Source: Chrysogorgia sp. JL179-B06 (taxonomy: Eukaryota; Cnidaria; Anthozoa; Scleralcyonacea; Chrysogorgiidae). From it: 64,000 nucleotides of DNA. The position numbers and the translations under genes are program-made. The stretch covers positions 808,501-872,500 of the forward strand of contig JAYKKM010000118.1 in the NCBI GenBank assembly GCA_035772405.1, read 5' to 3'. Shown here piece by piece: positions 39,601 to 53,900 of the stretch. The notes beneath the pieces were generated by a model that worked only from the letters and a program-made list of their open reading frames with translations, ran no database searches and was not told the origin of the DNA. Every line of letters starts with the position of its first letter. Position 1 is the first letter of the stretch.

Positions 39601-42600
39601 TTTGCTAGTCAATGCCTTGTATTTGCTCGTCAATGCCTTGTATTTGCTCGTCGATGCCTTGTATTTGCTAGTCATTGCCTTGTATTTGCTCGTCATTGCC
39701 TTGTATTTGCTCGTCAATGCCTTGTATTTGCTCGTCAATGCCTTGTATTTGCTAGTCAATGCCTTGTATTTGCTCGTCAATGCCTTGTATTTGCTCGTCG
39801 ATGCCGTGTATTTGCTCGTCGATGCCTTGTATTTGCTAGCCAATGCCTGGTATTTTCTATTCAATGCCTTCTATTTGCCAGTCGATGCCTTGTATTTACT
39901 CGTCGATGCCTTGTATTTTCTCGTTGATGCCTTGTATTTGCTCGTCAATGCCTTGTATTTGCTCGTCAATGCCTTGTATTTGCTCGTCAATGCCTTTAAT
40001 TTGCTAGTCGATGCCTTGTATTTTCTCGTCGATGCCTTGTATTTGCTCGTCGAAGCCTTGTATTTGCTCATTGATGCCTTGTATTTGCTCGTCATTGCCT
40101 AGTATTTGCTCGTCAATGCCTTGTATTTGCTCGTCAACGCCTTGTATTTGCTAGTCAATGCCTTGTATTTGCTCGTCAATGCCTTGTATTTGCTCGTTGA
40201 TGCCTTGTTTTTGCTCGTCAATACCCTGTATTTGCTCGTCAATGCCTGGTATTTTCTATTCAATGCCTTGTATTTGCCAGTCGATGCCTTGTATTTACTC
40301 GTCGATGCCTTGTATTTGCTCGTTGATGCCTTGTATTTGCTCGTCAATGCCTTGTATTTGCTCGTCAATGCATTGTATTTGCTAGTCAATGCATTGTATT
40401 TGCTAGTCAATGCCTTTAATTTGCTAGTCGATGCCTTGTATTTGCTCGTCGATGCCTTGTATTTGCTCGTTGAAGCCTTGTATTTGCTCGTTGATGCCTT
40501 GTATTTGCTCGTCGATGCCTTGTATTTGCTCGTCGATGCATTGTATTTGCTCGTCGATGCATTGTATTTGCTCGTCGATGCCTTGTATTTGCTCGTCAAT
40601 GCCTTGTATTTGCTAGTCAATGCCTTGTATTTGCTAGTCAGTGCCTTGTATTTGCTAGTCAGTGCCTTGTATTTGCTAGTCAATGCCTTGTATTTGCTAG
40701 TCAATGCCTTGTATTTGCTTGTCAATGCCTTGTATTTGCTCGTCAATGCCTTGTATTTGCTCGTCAATGCCTTGTTTTTGCTCGTCAATGCATTGTATTT
40801 GCTCTTCAATGCCTTGTATTTGCTCGTCAATGCCTTGTATTTGCTAGTCAATGCCTTGTATTTGCTCGTTGATGCCTTGTATTTGCTCGTCAATGCCTTG
40901 TATTTGCTAGTCAATGCCTTGTATTTGCTAGTCAATGCCTTGTATTTGCTAGTCAATGCCTTGTATTTGCTCGTCAATGCCTTGTATTTGCTCGTCAATG
41001 CCTTGTATTTGCTCGTCAATGCCTTGTATTTGCTCGTCGATGCATTGTATTTGCCCTTCAATGCCTTGTATTTGCTCGTCAGTGCCTTGTATTTGCTAGT
41101 CAATGCCTTGTATTTGCTCGTCAATGCCTTGTATTTGCTCGTCGATGCATTGTATTTGCTAGTCATTGCCTTGTATTTGCTCGTCATTGCCTTGTATTTG
41201 CTCGTCAATGCCTTGTATTTGCTCGTCAATGCCTTGTATTTGCTAGTCAATGCCTTGTATTTGCTCGTCAATGCCTTGTATTTGCTCGTTGATGCCTTGT
41301 ATTTGCTCGTCAATGCCTTGTATTTGCTCGTCAATGCCTTGTATTTTCTATTCAATGCCTTGTATTTGCTAGTCGATGTCTTGTATTTGCTCGTCGATGC
41401 CTTGTATTTTCTCGTTGATGCCTTGTATTTGCTCGTCAATGCCTTGTATTTGCTCGTCAATGCATTGTATTTGCTAGTCAATGCCTTTAATTTGCTAGTC
41501 GATGCCTTGTATTTGCTCGTCGATGCCTTGTATTTGCTCGTTGAAGCCTTGTATTTGCTCGTTGATGCCTTGTATTTGCTCGTCATTGCCTTGTATTTGC
41601 TCGTCAACGCCTTGTATTTGCTCGTCAACGCCTTGTATTTGCTAGTCAATGCCTTGTATTTGCTCGTCAATGCGTTGTATTTGCTCGTTGATGCCTTGTA
41701 TTTGCTCGTCAATGCCTTGTATTTGCTCGTCAATGCCTTGTATTTTCTATTCAATGCCTTGTATTTGCTCGTCGATGCCTTGTATTTGCTCGTCGATGCC
41801 TTGTATTTGCTCGTTGATGCCTTGTATTTGCTCGTCAATGCCTTGTATTTGCTCGTCAATGCCTTGTATTTGCTAGTCAATGCCTTTAATTTGCTAGTCG
41901 ATGCCTTGTATTTGCTCGTCGATGCCTTGTATTTGCTCGTTGAAGCCTTGTATTTGCTCGTTGATGCCTTGTATTTGCTCGTCGATGCCTTGTATTTGCT
42001 CGTCGATGCCTTTTATTTGCTCGTCAATGCCTTTTATTTGCTCGTCGATGCCTTGTATTTGCTCGTCGATGCCTTGTATTTGCTCGTCGATGCCTTGTAT
42101 TTGCTCGTCGATGCATTGTATTTGCTCGTCGATGCCTTGTATTTGCTCGTCGATGCCTTGTATTTGCTCGTCAATGCCTTGTATTTGCTAGTCAATGCCT
42201 TGTATTTGCTAGTCAATGCCTTGTATTTGCTAGTCAGTGCCTTGTATTTGCTCGTCAATGCCTTGTATTTGCTAGTCAATGCCTTGTATTTGCTGTTCAA
42301 TGCCTTGTATTTGCTCGTCAATGCCTTGTTTTTGCTCGTCAATGCCTTGTTTTTGCTCGTCAATGCATTGTATTTGCTCTTCAAAGCCTTGTATTTGCTC
42401 GTCAATGCCTTGTATTTGCTAGTCAAATCCTTGTATTTGCTAGTCAGTGCCTTGTATTTGCTCGTTGATGCCTTGTATTTGCTATTCAATGCCTTGTATT
42501 TGCTCGTCAATGCTTTGTATTTGCTCGTTGATGCCTTGTATTTGCTCGCCAATGCCTTGTATTTGCTAGTCAATGCCTTGTATTTTCTATTCAATGCCTT

Positions 42601-45600
42601 GTATTTGCTATTCAATGCCTTGTATTTGCTAGTCAATGCCTTGTATTTGCTCGTCAATGCCTTGTATTTGCTCGTCAACGCCTTGTATTTGCTAGTCAAT
42701 GCCTTGTATTTGCTCGTCAATGCGTTGTATTTGCTCGTTGATGCCTTGTTTTTGCTCGTCAATACCCTGTATTTGCTCGTCAATGCCTTGTATTTTCTAT
42801 TCAATGCCTTGTATTTGCCAGTCAATGCCTTGTATTTGCTCATCAATCTTTGTATTTGCTCATCAATGCCTTGTATTTGCTCATCAATGCCTTGTATTTG
42901 CTAGTCAATGCCTTGTATTTGCTGTTCAATGCCTTGTATTTGCTCGTCAATGCCTTGTTTTTGCTCGTCAATGCCTTGTATTTGCTCGTCAATGCATTGT
43001 ATTTGCTCTTCAAAGCCTTGTATTTGCTCGTCAATGCCTTGTATTTGCTAGTCAAATCCTTGTATTTGCTAGTCCGTGCCTTGTATTTGCTCGTTGATGC
43101 CTTGTATTTGCTATTCAATGCCTTGTATTTGCTCGTCAATGCCTTGTATTTGCTCGTTGATGCCTTGTATTTGCTCGCCAATGCCTTGTATTTGCTAGTC
43201 AATGCCTTGTATTTGCTATTCAATGCCTTGTATTTGCTATTCAATGCCTTGTATTTGCTAGTCAATGCCTTGTATTTGCTCGTCAATGCCTTGTATTTGC
43301 TCGTCAATGCCTTGTATTTGCTAGTCAATGCCTTGTATTTGCTCGTCAATGCGTTGTATTTGCTCGTTGATGCCTTGTTTTTGCTCGTCAATGCCTTGTA
43401 TTTGCTCGTCAATGCCTTGTATTTTCTATTCAATGCCTTGTATTTGCTAGTCGATGCCTTGTATTTGCTCGTCGATGCCTTGTATTTGCTCGTTGATGCC
43501 TTGTATTTGCTCGTCAATGCCTTGTATTTGCTCGTCAATGCATTGTATTTGCTAGTCAATGCCTTTAATTTGCTAGTCGATGCCTTGTATTTGCTCGTCG
43601 ATGCCTTGTATTTGCTCGTTGAAGCCTTGTATTTGCTCGTTGATGCCTTGTATTTGCTCGTCGATGCCTTGTATTTGCTCGTCGATGCCTTGTATTTGCT
43701 CGTCAATGCCTTGTATTTGCTCGTCGATGCCTTGTATTTGCTCGTCGATGCCTTGTATTTGCTCGTCAATGCCTTGTTTTTGCTCGTCAATGCCTTGTAT
43801 TTGCTCGTCAATGCATTGTATTTGCTCGTCAATGCATTGTATTTGCTCTTCAAAGCCTTGTATTTGCTCGTCAATGCCTTGTATTTGCTAGTCAAATCCT
43901 TGTATTTGCTAGTCAGTGCCTTGTATTTGCTCGTTGATGCCTTGTATTTGCTATTCAATGCCTTGTATTTGCTCGTCAATGCTTTGTATTTGCTCGTTGA
44001 TGCCTTGTATTTGCTCGCCAATGCCTTGTATTTGCTAGTCAATGCCTTGTATTTTCTATTCAATGCCTTGTATTTGCTATTCAATGCCTTGTATTTGCTA
44101 GTCAATGCCTTGTATTTGCTCGTCAATGCATTGTATTTGCTAGTCAATGCCTTGTATTTGCTCGTCAATGCCTTGTATTTGCTCGTCGATGCCTTGTATT
44201 TGCTAGTCAATGCCTTGTATTTGCTCGTCAATGCATTGTATTTGCTCGTCAATGCCTTGTATTTGCTAGTCAATGCCTTATATTTGCTCGTCAGTGCCTT
44301 GTATTTGCTAGTCAGTGCCTTGTATTTGCTCGTCAATGCGTTGTATTTGCTTGTCAATGCCTTGTATTTGCTCGTCAATGTCTTGTATTTGCTCGTCGAT
44401 GCCTTGTATTTGCTCGTCGATGCCTTGTATTTGCTCGTCGATGCCTTGTATTTGCTAGCCAATGCCTTGTATTTTCTATTCAATGCCTTGTATTTGCTCG
44501 TCGATGCCTTGTATTTGCTCGTCGATGCCTTGTATTTGCTCGTCAATGCCTTGTATTTGCTCGTCAATGCATTGTATTTGCTAGTCAATGCCTTGTATTT
44601 GCTCGTCAATGCATTGTATTTGCTAGTCAATGCCTTGTATTTGCTAGTCGATGCCTTGTATTTGCTAGTCGATGCCTTGTATTTGCTTGTTGATGCCTTG
44701 TATTTGATCGTCAATGCGTTGTATTTGCTCGTTGATGCCTTGTATTTGCTCGTTGATGCCTTGTATTTGCTCGCCAATGCCTTGTATGTGCTAGTCAATG
44801 CCCTGTATGTGCTAGTCAATGCCTTGTATTTGCTCGTCAATGCCTTGTTTTTGCTCGTTGATGCCTTGTATTTGCAAGTGAATGCCTTGTATTTATTAGT
44901 CAATGCCTTGTATTTGCTAGTCAATGCCTTGTATTTGCTCGTCAATGCCTTGTATTTGCTCGTCAATGCATTGTATTTGCTAGTCAATGCCTTGTATTTG
45001 CTAGTCAATGCCTTTTATTTGCTAGTCGATGCCTTGTATTTGCTCGTCGATGCCTTGTATTTGCTCGTTGATGCCTTGTATTTGCTCGCTGATGCCTTGT
45101 ATTTGCTCGTCAATGCCTTGTATTTGCTAGTCAATGCATTGTATTTGCTAGTCAATGCCTTGTATTTGCTCGTCAATGCCTTGTATTTGCTAGTCGATGC
45201 CTTGTATTTGCTCGTCGATGCCTTGTATTTGCTCGTTGATGCCTTGTATTTGCTCGTCAATGCCTTGTATTTGCTAGCCAATGCCTTGTATTTTCTATTC
45301 AATGCCTTGTGTTTGCCAGTCGATGCCTTGTATTTGCTCGTCGATGCCTTGTATTTGCTCGTCAATGCCTTGTATTTGCTCGTCAATGCCTTGTATTTGC
45401 TAGTCAATGCCTTGTATTTGCTCGTCAATGCATTGTATTTGCTAGTCAATGCCTTGTATTTGCTAGTCGATGCCTTGTATTTGCTAGTCGATGCCTTGTA
45501 TTTGCTTGTCAATGCCTTGTATTTGCTCGTCAATGCCTTGTATTTGCTCGTCGATGCCTTGTATTTGCTCGTCAATGCCTTGTATTTGCTCGTCAATGCC

Positions 45601-47926
45601 TTGTATTTGCTCGTCAATGCCTTGTATTTGCTCGTCGATGCCTTGTATTTGCTAGTCAATGCCTTGTACTGTATTTGCTCGTCAATACCTTGTATTTGCT
45701 CGTCAATGCCTTGTATTTGCTCGTCAATGCCGTGTATTTTCTCGTCACTGCCTTGTATTTGCTCGTCAATGCCTTGTATTTGCTCATCAATGCCTTGTAT
45801 TTGCTCATCAATGCCTTGTATTTGCTCATCAATGCCGTGTATTTGCTAGTCGATGCCTTGTATTTGCTCGTCGATGCCTTGTATTTGCTCGTTGATCCAT
45901 TGTATTTGCTCGACGATGCCTTGTATTTGCTCGTCAATGCCTTGTATTTGCTAGTCAATGCCTTGTATTTGCTAGTCAATGCCTTGTATTTGCTCGTCAA
46001 TGCATTGTATTTGCTAGTCGATGCCTTGTATTTGCTCGTCGATGCCTTGTATTTGCTCGTCGATGCCTTGTATTTGCTCGTTGATGCCTTGTATTTGCTA
46101 GTCAATGACTTGTATTTGCTAGTCAATGCCTTGTATTTGCTAGTCAATGCCTTGTATTTGCTCGTCAATGCCTTGTATTTGCTCGTCAATGCCTTGTATT
46201 TGCTCGTCAATGCCTTGTATTTGCTAGTCGATGCCTTGTATTTGCTAGTCGATGCCTTGTATTTGCTCGTCGATGCCTTGTATTTGCTCGTCGATGCCTT
46301 GTATTTGCTCGTCGATGCCTTGTATTTGCTCGTCGATGCCTTGTATTTGCTCGTCGATGCCTTGTATTTGCTCGTCGATGCCTTGTATTTGCTCGTCGAT
46401 GCCTTGTATTTGCTCGTCGATGCCTTGTATTTGCTAGTCAATGCCTTGTATTTGCTCGTCAGTGCCTTGTATTTGCTAGTCAGTGCCTTGTATTTGCTCG
46501 TCAATGCGTTGTATTTGCTCGCCAATGCCTTGTATTTGCTCGTCAATGCCTTGTATTTGCACGTCAATGCGTTGTATTTGCTCGTTGATGCCTTGTATTT
46601 GCTCGTCGGTGCCTTTTATTTGCTAGTCAATGCCTTGTATTTGCTCGTCAATGCCTTGTATTTGCTTGTCAATGCCTTGTATTTGCTCGTCAATGCCTTG
46701 TATTTGCTCGTCAATGCCTTGTATTTGCTCGTCAATGCCTTGTATTTGCTCGTCAATGCCTTGTATTTGCTAGTCAATGCCTTGTATTTGCTCGTCGATG
46801 CCTTGTATTTGCTCGTCTATGCCTTGTATTTGCTCGTGGATGCCTTGTATTTGCTAGTCAATGCCTTGTATTTGCTAGTCAATGCCTTGTATTTGCTAGT
46901 CAATGGCTTGTATTTGCTCGTTGATGCCTTGTATTTGCTCGTCAATGCCTTGTATTTGCTCGTCAATGCCTTGTATTTGCTCGTCGATGCATTGTATTTG
47001 CTAGTCAATGCATTGTATTTGCTCGTCAACGCCTTGTATTTGCTAGTCAATGCCTTGTATTTGCTCGTCAATGCGTTGTATTTGCTCGTTGATGCCTTGT
47101 TTTTGCTCGTCAATACCCTGTATTTGCTAGTCAATGCCTTGTATTTGCTCGTCAATGCTTTGTATTTGCTCGTTGATGCCTTGTATTTGCTCGTCAATGC
47201 CTTGTATTTGCTAGTCAATGCCTTGTATTTTCTATTCAATGCCTTGTATTTGCCAGTCGATGCCTTGTATTTGCTCGTCGATGCCTTGTATTTGCTCGTC
47301 AATGCCTTGTATTTGCTTGTCAATGCATTGTATTTGCTAGTCAATGCCTTGTATTTGCTCGTCAATGCATTGTATTTGCTAGTCAATGCCTTGTATTTGC
47401 TAGTCGATGCCTTGTATTTGCTAGTCGATGCCTTGTATTTGCTCGTTGATGCCTTGTATTTGATCGTCAATGCGTTGTATTTGCTCGTTGATGCGTTGTA
47501 TTTGCTCGTTGATGCCTTGTTTTTGCTCGCCAATGCCCTGTATGTGCTAGTCAATGCCCTGTATGTGCTAGTCAATGCCTTGTATTTGCTCGTCAATGCG
47601 TTGTATTTGCTCGTTGATGCCTTGTATTTGCTAGTGAATGCCTTGTATTTATTAGTCAATGCTTTGTATTTGCTAGTCAATGCCTTGTATTTGCTCGTCA
47701 ATGCCATGTATTTGCTCGTCAATGCCTTGTATTTGCTCGTTGATGCCTTGTATTTGCTATTCAATGCCTTGTATTTGCTCGTTGATGCCTTGTATTTGCT
47801 CGTCAATGCCTTGTATTTGCTCGTCGATGCCTTGTATTTGCTCGTTGATGCCTTGTATTTGCTAGTCGATGCCTTGTATTTGCTCGTCAATGCCTTGTAT
47901 TTGCTCGTCAATGCCTTGTATTTGCT
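36629..47926. repeat. Satellite super-repeat, copy 2 (11,298 bp)
   Basis: Same order of markers as copy 1: -1 near 42848 and +5 near 45669, each exactly 11,298 bp after its counterpart. The plus-strand open stretch of 999 codons at 31552-34551 recurs at 42850-45849. It carries many, but fewer, of the copy 1 variants. Confidence 0.87.
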
Positions 47927-50900
47927 AATGCGTTGTATTTGCTCGTCGATGCATTGTATTTGCTCGTCAATGCCTTGTATTTGCTCGTCAATGCCTTGTA
48001 TTTGCTAGTCAATGCCTTGTATTTGCTCGTCGATGCCTTGTATTTGCTCGTCTATGCATTGTATTTGCTCGTCTATGCCTTGTATTTGCTCGTCGATGCC
48101 TTGTATTTGCTCGTCAATGCCTTGTATTTGGTGGTCAATGCCTTGTATTTGCTGGTCAATGCATTGTATTTGCTCGTTGATGCCTTGTATTTGCTAGTCA
48201 ATGCCTTGTATTTGCTAGTCAATGCCTTGTATTTGCTAGTCAATGCCTTGTATTTGCTGTTCAATGCCTTGTATTTGCTCGTCAATGCCTTGTATTTGCT
48301 CGTCAATGCCTTGTATTTGCTCGTCAATGCATTGTATTTGCTCTTCAAAGCCTTGTATTTGCTCGTCAATGCCTTGTATTTGCTAGTCAATGCCTTGTAT
48401 TTGCTCGTTGATGCCTTGTATTTGCTCGTCAATGCCTTGTATTTGCTAGTCAATGCCTTGTATTTGCTAGTCAATGCCTTGTATTTGCTAGTCAATGCCT
48501 TGTATTTGCTCGTCAATGCCTTGTATTTGCTCGTCAATGCCTTGTATTTGCTAGTCAATGCCTTGTATTTGCTCGTCAATGCCTTGTATTTGCTCGTCAA
48601 TGCCTTGTTTTTGCTCGTCAATGCCTTGTATTTGCTCGTCGATGCATTGTATTTGCTCTTCAATGCCTTGTATTTGCTAGTTGATTCCTTGTATTTGCCA
48701 GTCAATGCCTTGTATTTGCTGTCAATGCCTTGTATTTGCTAGTCAATGCCTTGTATTTGCACGTCGATGCATTGTATTTGCTCGTCGATGCCTTGTATTT
48801 GCTCGTCAATTCCTTGTATTTGCTCGTCAATGCCTTGTATTTGCTAGTCAATGCCTTGTATTTGCTCGTCGATGCCTTGTATTTGCTCGTCTATGCATTG
48901 TATTTGCTCGTCGATGCCTTGTATTTGCTCGTCAATGCCTTGTATTTGCTAGTCAATGCCTTGTATTTGCTAGTCAATGCCTTGTATTTGCTCGTCAATG
49001 CCTTGTATTTGCTCGTCAATGCCTTGTATTTGCTCGTTGATGCCTTGTATTTGCTAGTCAATGCCTTGTATTTGCTAGTCAATGCCTTGTATTTGCTAGT
49101 CAATGCCTTGTATTTGCTGTTCAATGCCTTGTATTTGCTCGTCAATGCCTTGTATTTGCTTGTCAATGCCTTGTTTTTGCTCGTCAATGCCTTGTATTTG
49201 CTCTTCAATGCCTTGTATTTGCTCGTCAATGCCTTGTATTTGCTAGTCAATGCCTTGTATTTGCTCGTTGATGCCTTGTATTTGCTCGTCAATGCCTTGT
49301 ATTTGCTAGTCAATGCCTTGTATTTGCTAGTCAATGCCTTGTATTTGCTAGTCAATGCCTTGTATTTGCTCGTCAATGCCTTGTATTTGCTAGTCAATGC
49401 CTTGTATTTGCTCGTCAATGCCTTGTATTTGCTCGTCAATGCCTTGTATTTGCTCGTCAATGCCTTGTATTTGCTCGTCGATGCCTTGTATTTGCTCTTC
49501 AATGCCTTGTATTTGCTCGTCAGTGCCTTGTATTTGCTAGTCAATGCCTTGTATTTGCTCGTCGATGCCTTGTATTTGCTAGTCAATGCCTTGTATTTGC
49601 TCGTCAATGCCTTGTATTTGCTCGTCAATGCCTTGTATTTGCTCGTCAATGCCTTGTATTTGCTAGTCAATGTCTTGTATTTGCTCGTCAATGCCTTGTA
49701 TTTGCTCGTTGATGCCTTGTATTTGCTCGTCAATGCCTTGTATTTGCTCGTCAATGCCTTGTATTTTCTATTCAATGCCTTGTATTTGCTCGTCAATGCC
49801 TTGTATTTGCTCGTCGATGCCTTGTATTTGCTCGTTGATGCCTTGTATTTGCTCGTCAATGCCTTGTATTTGCTCGTCAATGCCTTGTATTTGCTAGTCA
49901 ATGCCTTTAATTTGCTAGTCGATGCCTTGTATTTGCTCGTCGATGCCTTGTATTTGCTCGTTGATGCCTTGTATTTGCTCGTTGATGCCTTGTATTTGCT
50001 CGTCAATGCCTTGTATTTGCTCGTCAATGCCTTGTATTTGCTCGTCAATGCCTTGTATTTGCTCGTCAATGCCTTGTATTTGCTCGTCAATGCCTTGTAT
50101 TTGCTCGTTGATGCCTTGTATTTGCTCGACAATGCCTTGTATTTGCTCGTCAATGCCTTGTATTTTCTATTCAATGCCTTGTATTTGCTCGTCGATGCCT
50201 TGTATTTGCTCGTCGATGCCTTGTATTTGCTCGTTGATGCCTTGTATTTGCTCGTCAATGCCTTGTATTTGCTCGTCAATGCCTTGTATTTGCTAGTCAA
50301 TGCCTTTAATTTGCTAGTCGATGCCTTGTATTTGCTCGTCGATGCCTTGTATTTGCTCGTTGAAGCCTTGTATTTGCTCGTTGATGCCTTGTATTTGCTC
50401 GTCAATGCCTTGTATTTGCTCGTCGATGCCTTGTATTTGCTCGTCGATGCCTTGTATTTGCTCGTCGATGCCTTGTATTTGCTCGTCAATGCCTTGTATT
50501 TGCTCGTCAATGCCTTGTATTTGCTCGTCAGTGCCTTGTATTTGCTAGTCAGTGCCTTGTATTTGCTAGTCAGTGCCTTGTATTTGCTAGTCAATGCCTT
50601 GTATTTGCTATTCAATGCCTTGTATTTGCTCGTCAATGCCTTGTATTTGCTCGTCAATGCCTTGTATTTGCTCGTCAATGCATTGTATTTGCTCGTCAAT
50701 GCCTTGTATTTGCTCGTCAATGCCTTGTATTTGCTAGTCAATGCCTTGTATTTGCTCGTTGATGCCTTGTATTTGCTCGTCAATGCCTTGTATTTGCTCG
50801 TCAATGCCTTGTATTTGCTCGTCAATGCCTTGTATTTGCTCGTCGATGCCTTGTATTTGCCCGTTGATGCCTTGTATTTGCTCGTCAGTGCCTTGTATTT

Positions 50901-53900
50901 GCTAGTCAATGCCTTGTATTTGCTCGTCAATGCCTTGTATTTGCTCGTCGATGCCTTGTATTTGCTAGTCAATGCCTTGTATTTGCTCGTCAATGCCTTG
51001 TATTTGCTCGTCAACGCCTTGTATTTGCTCGTCAATGCCTTGTATTTGCTAGTCAATGCCTTGTATTTGCTTGTCAATGCCTTGTATTTGCTCGTTGATG
51101 CCTTGTATTTGCTCGTCGATGCCTTGTATTTGCTCGTCAATGCCTTGTATTTGCTATTCAATGCCTTGTATTTGCTAGTCGATGCCTTGTATTTGCTCGT
51201 CAATGCCTTGTATTTGCTCGTTGATGCCTTGTATTTGCTCGTCAATGCCTTGTATTTGCTCGTCAATGCCTTGTATTTGCTAGTCAATGCCTTTAATTTG
51301 CTAGTCAATGCCTTGTATTTGCTCGTCGATGCCTTGTATTTGCTCGTCGATGCCTTGTATTTGCTCATTGATGCCTTGTATTTGCTCGTCAATGCCTTGT
51401 ATTTGCTCGTCAATGCCTTGTATTTGCTCGTCAATGCCTTGTATTTGCTAGTCAATGCCTTGTATTTGCTCGTCAATGCCTTGTATTTGCTCGTTGATGC
51501 CTTGTATTTGCTCGTCAATGCCTTGTATTTGCTCGTCAATGCCTTGTATTTTCTATTCAATGCCTTGTATTTGCTCGTCGATGCCTTGTATTTGCTCGTC
51601 AATGACTTGTATTTTCTCGTCGATGCCTTGTATTTGCTCGTCAATGCCTTGTATTTGCTCGTCAATGCCTTGTATTTGCTAGTCAATGCCTTGTATTTGC
51701 TAGTCAATGCCTTTTATTTGCTAGTCGATGCCTTGTATTTGCTCGTCGATGCCTTGTATTTGCTCGTTGAAGCCTTGTATTTGCTCGTCGATGCCTTGTA
51801 TTTGCTCGTCGATGCCTTGTATTTGCTCGTCGATGCCTTGTATTTGCTCGTCGATGCATTGTATTTGCTCGTCGATGCCTTGTATTTGCTCGTCAATGCC
51901 TTGTATTTGCTAGTCAATGCCTTGTATTTGCTAGTCAATGCCTTGTATTTGCTAGTCAATGCCTTGTATTTGCTAGTCAATGCCTTGTATTTGCTAGTCA
52001 ATGCCTTGTATTTGCTGTTCAATGCCTTGTATTTGCTCGTCAATGCCTTGTATTTGCTCGTCAATGCCTTGTATTTGCTCGTCAATGCCTTGTATTTGCT
52101 CGTCAAAGCCTTGTATTTGCTCGTCAATGCCTTGTATTTGCTAGTCAATGCCTTGTATTTGCTCGTTGATGCCTTGTATTTGCTCGTCAATGCCTTGTAT
52201 TTGCTAGTCAATGCCTTGTATTTGCTAGTCAATGCCTTGTATTTGCTAGTCAATGCCTTGTATTTGCTCGTCAATGCCTTGTATTTGCTCGTCAATGCCT
52301 TGTTTTTGCTCGTCAATGCCTTGTATTTGCTCGTCGATGCCTTGTATTTGCACTTCAATGCCTTGTATTTGCTCGTCAATGCCTTGTATTTGCTAGTCAA
52401 TGCCTTGTATTTGCTCGTCAATGCCTTGTATTTGCTCGTCGATGCATTGTATTTGCTAGTCATTGCCTTGTATTTGCTCGTCATTGCCTTGTATTTGCTC
52501 GTCAATGCCTTGTATTTGCTCGTCAATGCCTTGTATTTGCTAGTCAATGCCTTGTATTTGCTCGTCAATGCCTTGTATTTGCTCGTTGATGCCTTGTATT
52601 TGCTCGTCAATGCCTTGTATTTGCTCGTCAATGCCTTGTATTTTCTATTCAATGCCTTGTATTTGCTAGTCGATGCCTTGTATTTGCTCGTCAATGCCTT
52701 GTATTTGCTCGTTGATGCCTTGTATTTGCTCGTCAATGCCTTGTATTTGCTCGTCAATGCCTTGTATTTGCTAGTCAATGCCTTGTATTTGCTCGTCGAT
52801 GCCTTGTATTTGCTCGTCAATGCCTTGTATTTGCTCGTTGATGCCTTGTATTTGCTCGTTGATGCCTTGTATTTGCTCGTCAATGCCTTGTATTTGCTCG
52901 TCAATGCCTTGTATTTGCTCGTCAATGCCTTGTATTTGCTAGTCAATGCCTTGTATTTGCTCGTCAATGCCTTGTATTTGCTCGTTGATGCCTTGTATTT
53001 GCTCGTCAATGCCTTGTATTTGCTCGTCAATGCCTTGTATTTGCTATTCAATGCCTTGTATTTGCTCGTCGATGCCTTGTATTTGCTCGTCGATGCCTTG
53101 TATTTGCTCGTTGATGCCTTGTATTTGCTCGTCAATGCCTTGTATTTGCTCGTCAATGCCTTGTATTTGCTAGTCAATGCCTTGTATTTGCTAGTCGATG
53201 CCTTGTATTTGCTCGTCAATGCCTTGTATTTGCTCGTTGATGCCTTGTATTTGCTCGTTGATGCCTTGTATTTGCTCGTCGATGCCTTGTATTTGCTCGT
53301 CGATGCCTTGTATTTGCTCGTCAATGCCTTGTATTTGCTCGTCAATGCCTTGTATTTGCTCGTCGATGCCTTGTATTTGCTCGTCGATGCCTTGTATTTG
53401 CTCGTCGATGCATTGTATTTGCTCGTCGATGCCTTGTATTTGCTCGTCGATGCCTTGTATTTGCTCGTCAATGCCTTGTATTTGCTAGTCAATGCCTTGT
53501 ATTTGCTAGTCAGTGCCTTGTATTTGCTAGTCAGTGCCTTGTATTTGCTCGTCAATGCCTTGTATTTGCTAGTCAATGCCTTGTATTTGCTGTTCAATGC
53601 CTTGTATTTGCTCGTCAATGCCTTGTATTTGCTCGTCAATGCCTTGTATTTGCTCGTCAATGCCTTGTATTTGCTCTTCAAAGCCTTGTATTTGCTCGTC
53701 AATGCCTTGTATTTGCTAGTCAATGCCTTGTATTTGCTAGTCAGTGCCTTGTATTTGCTCGTTGATGCCTTGTATTTGCTATTCAATGCCTTGTATTTGC
53801 TCGTCAATGCCTTGTATTTGCTCGTTGATGCCTTGTATTTGCTCGCCAATGCCTTGTATTTGCTAGTCAATGCCTTGTATTTTCTATTCAATGCCTTGTA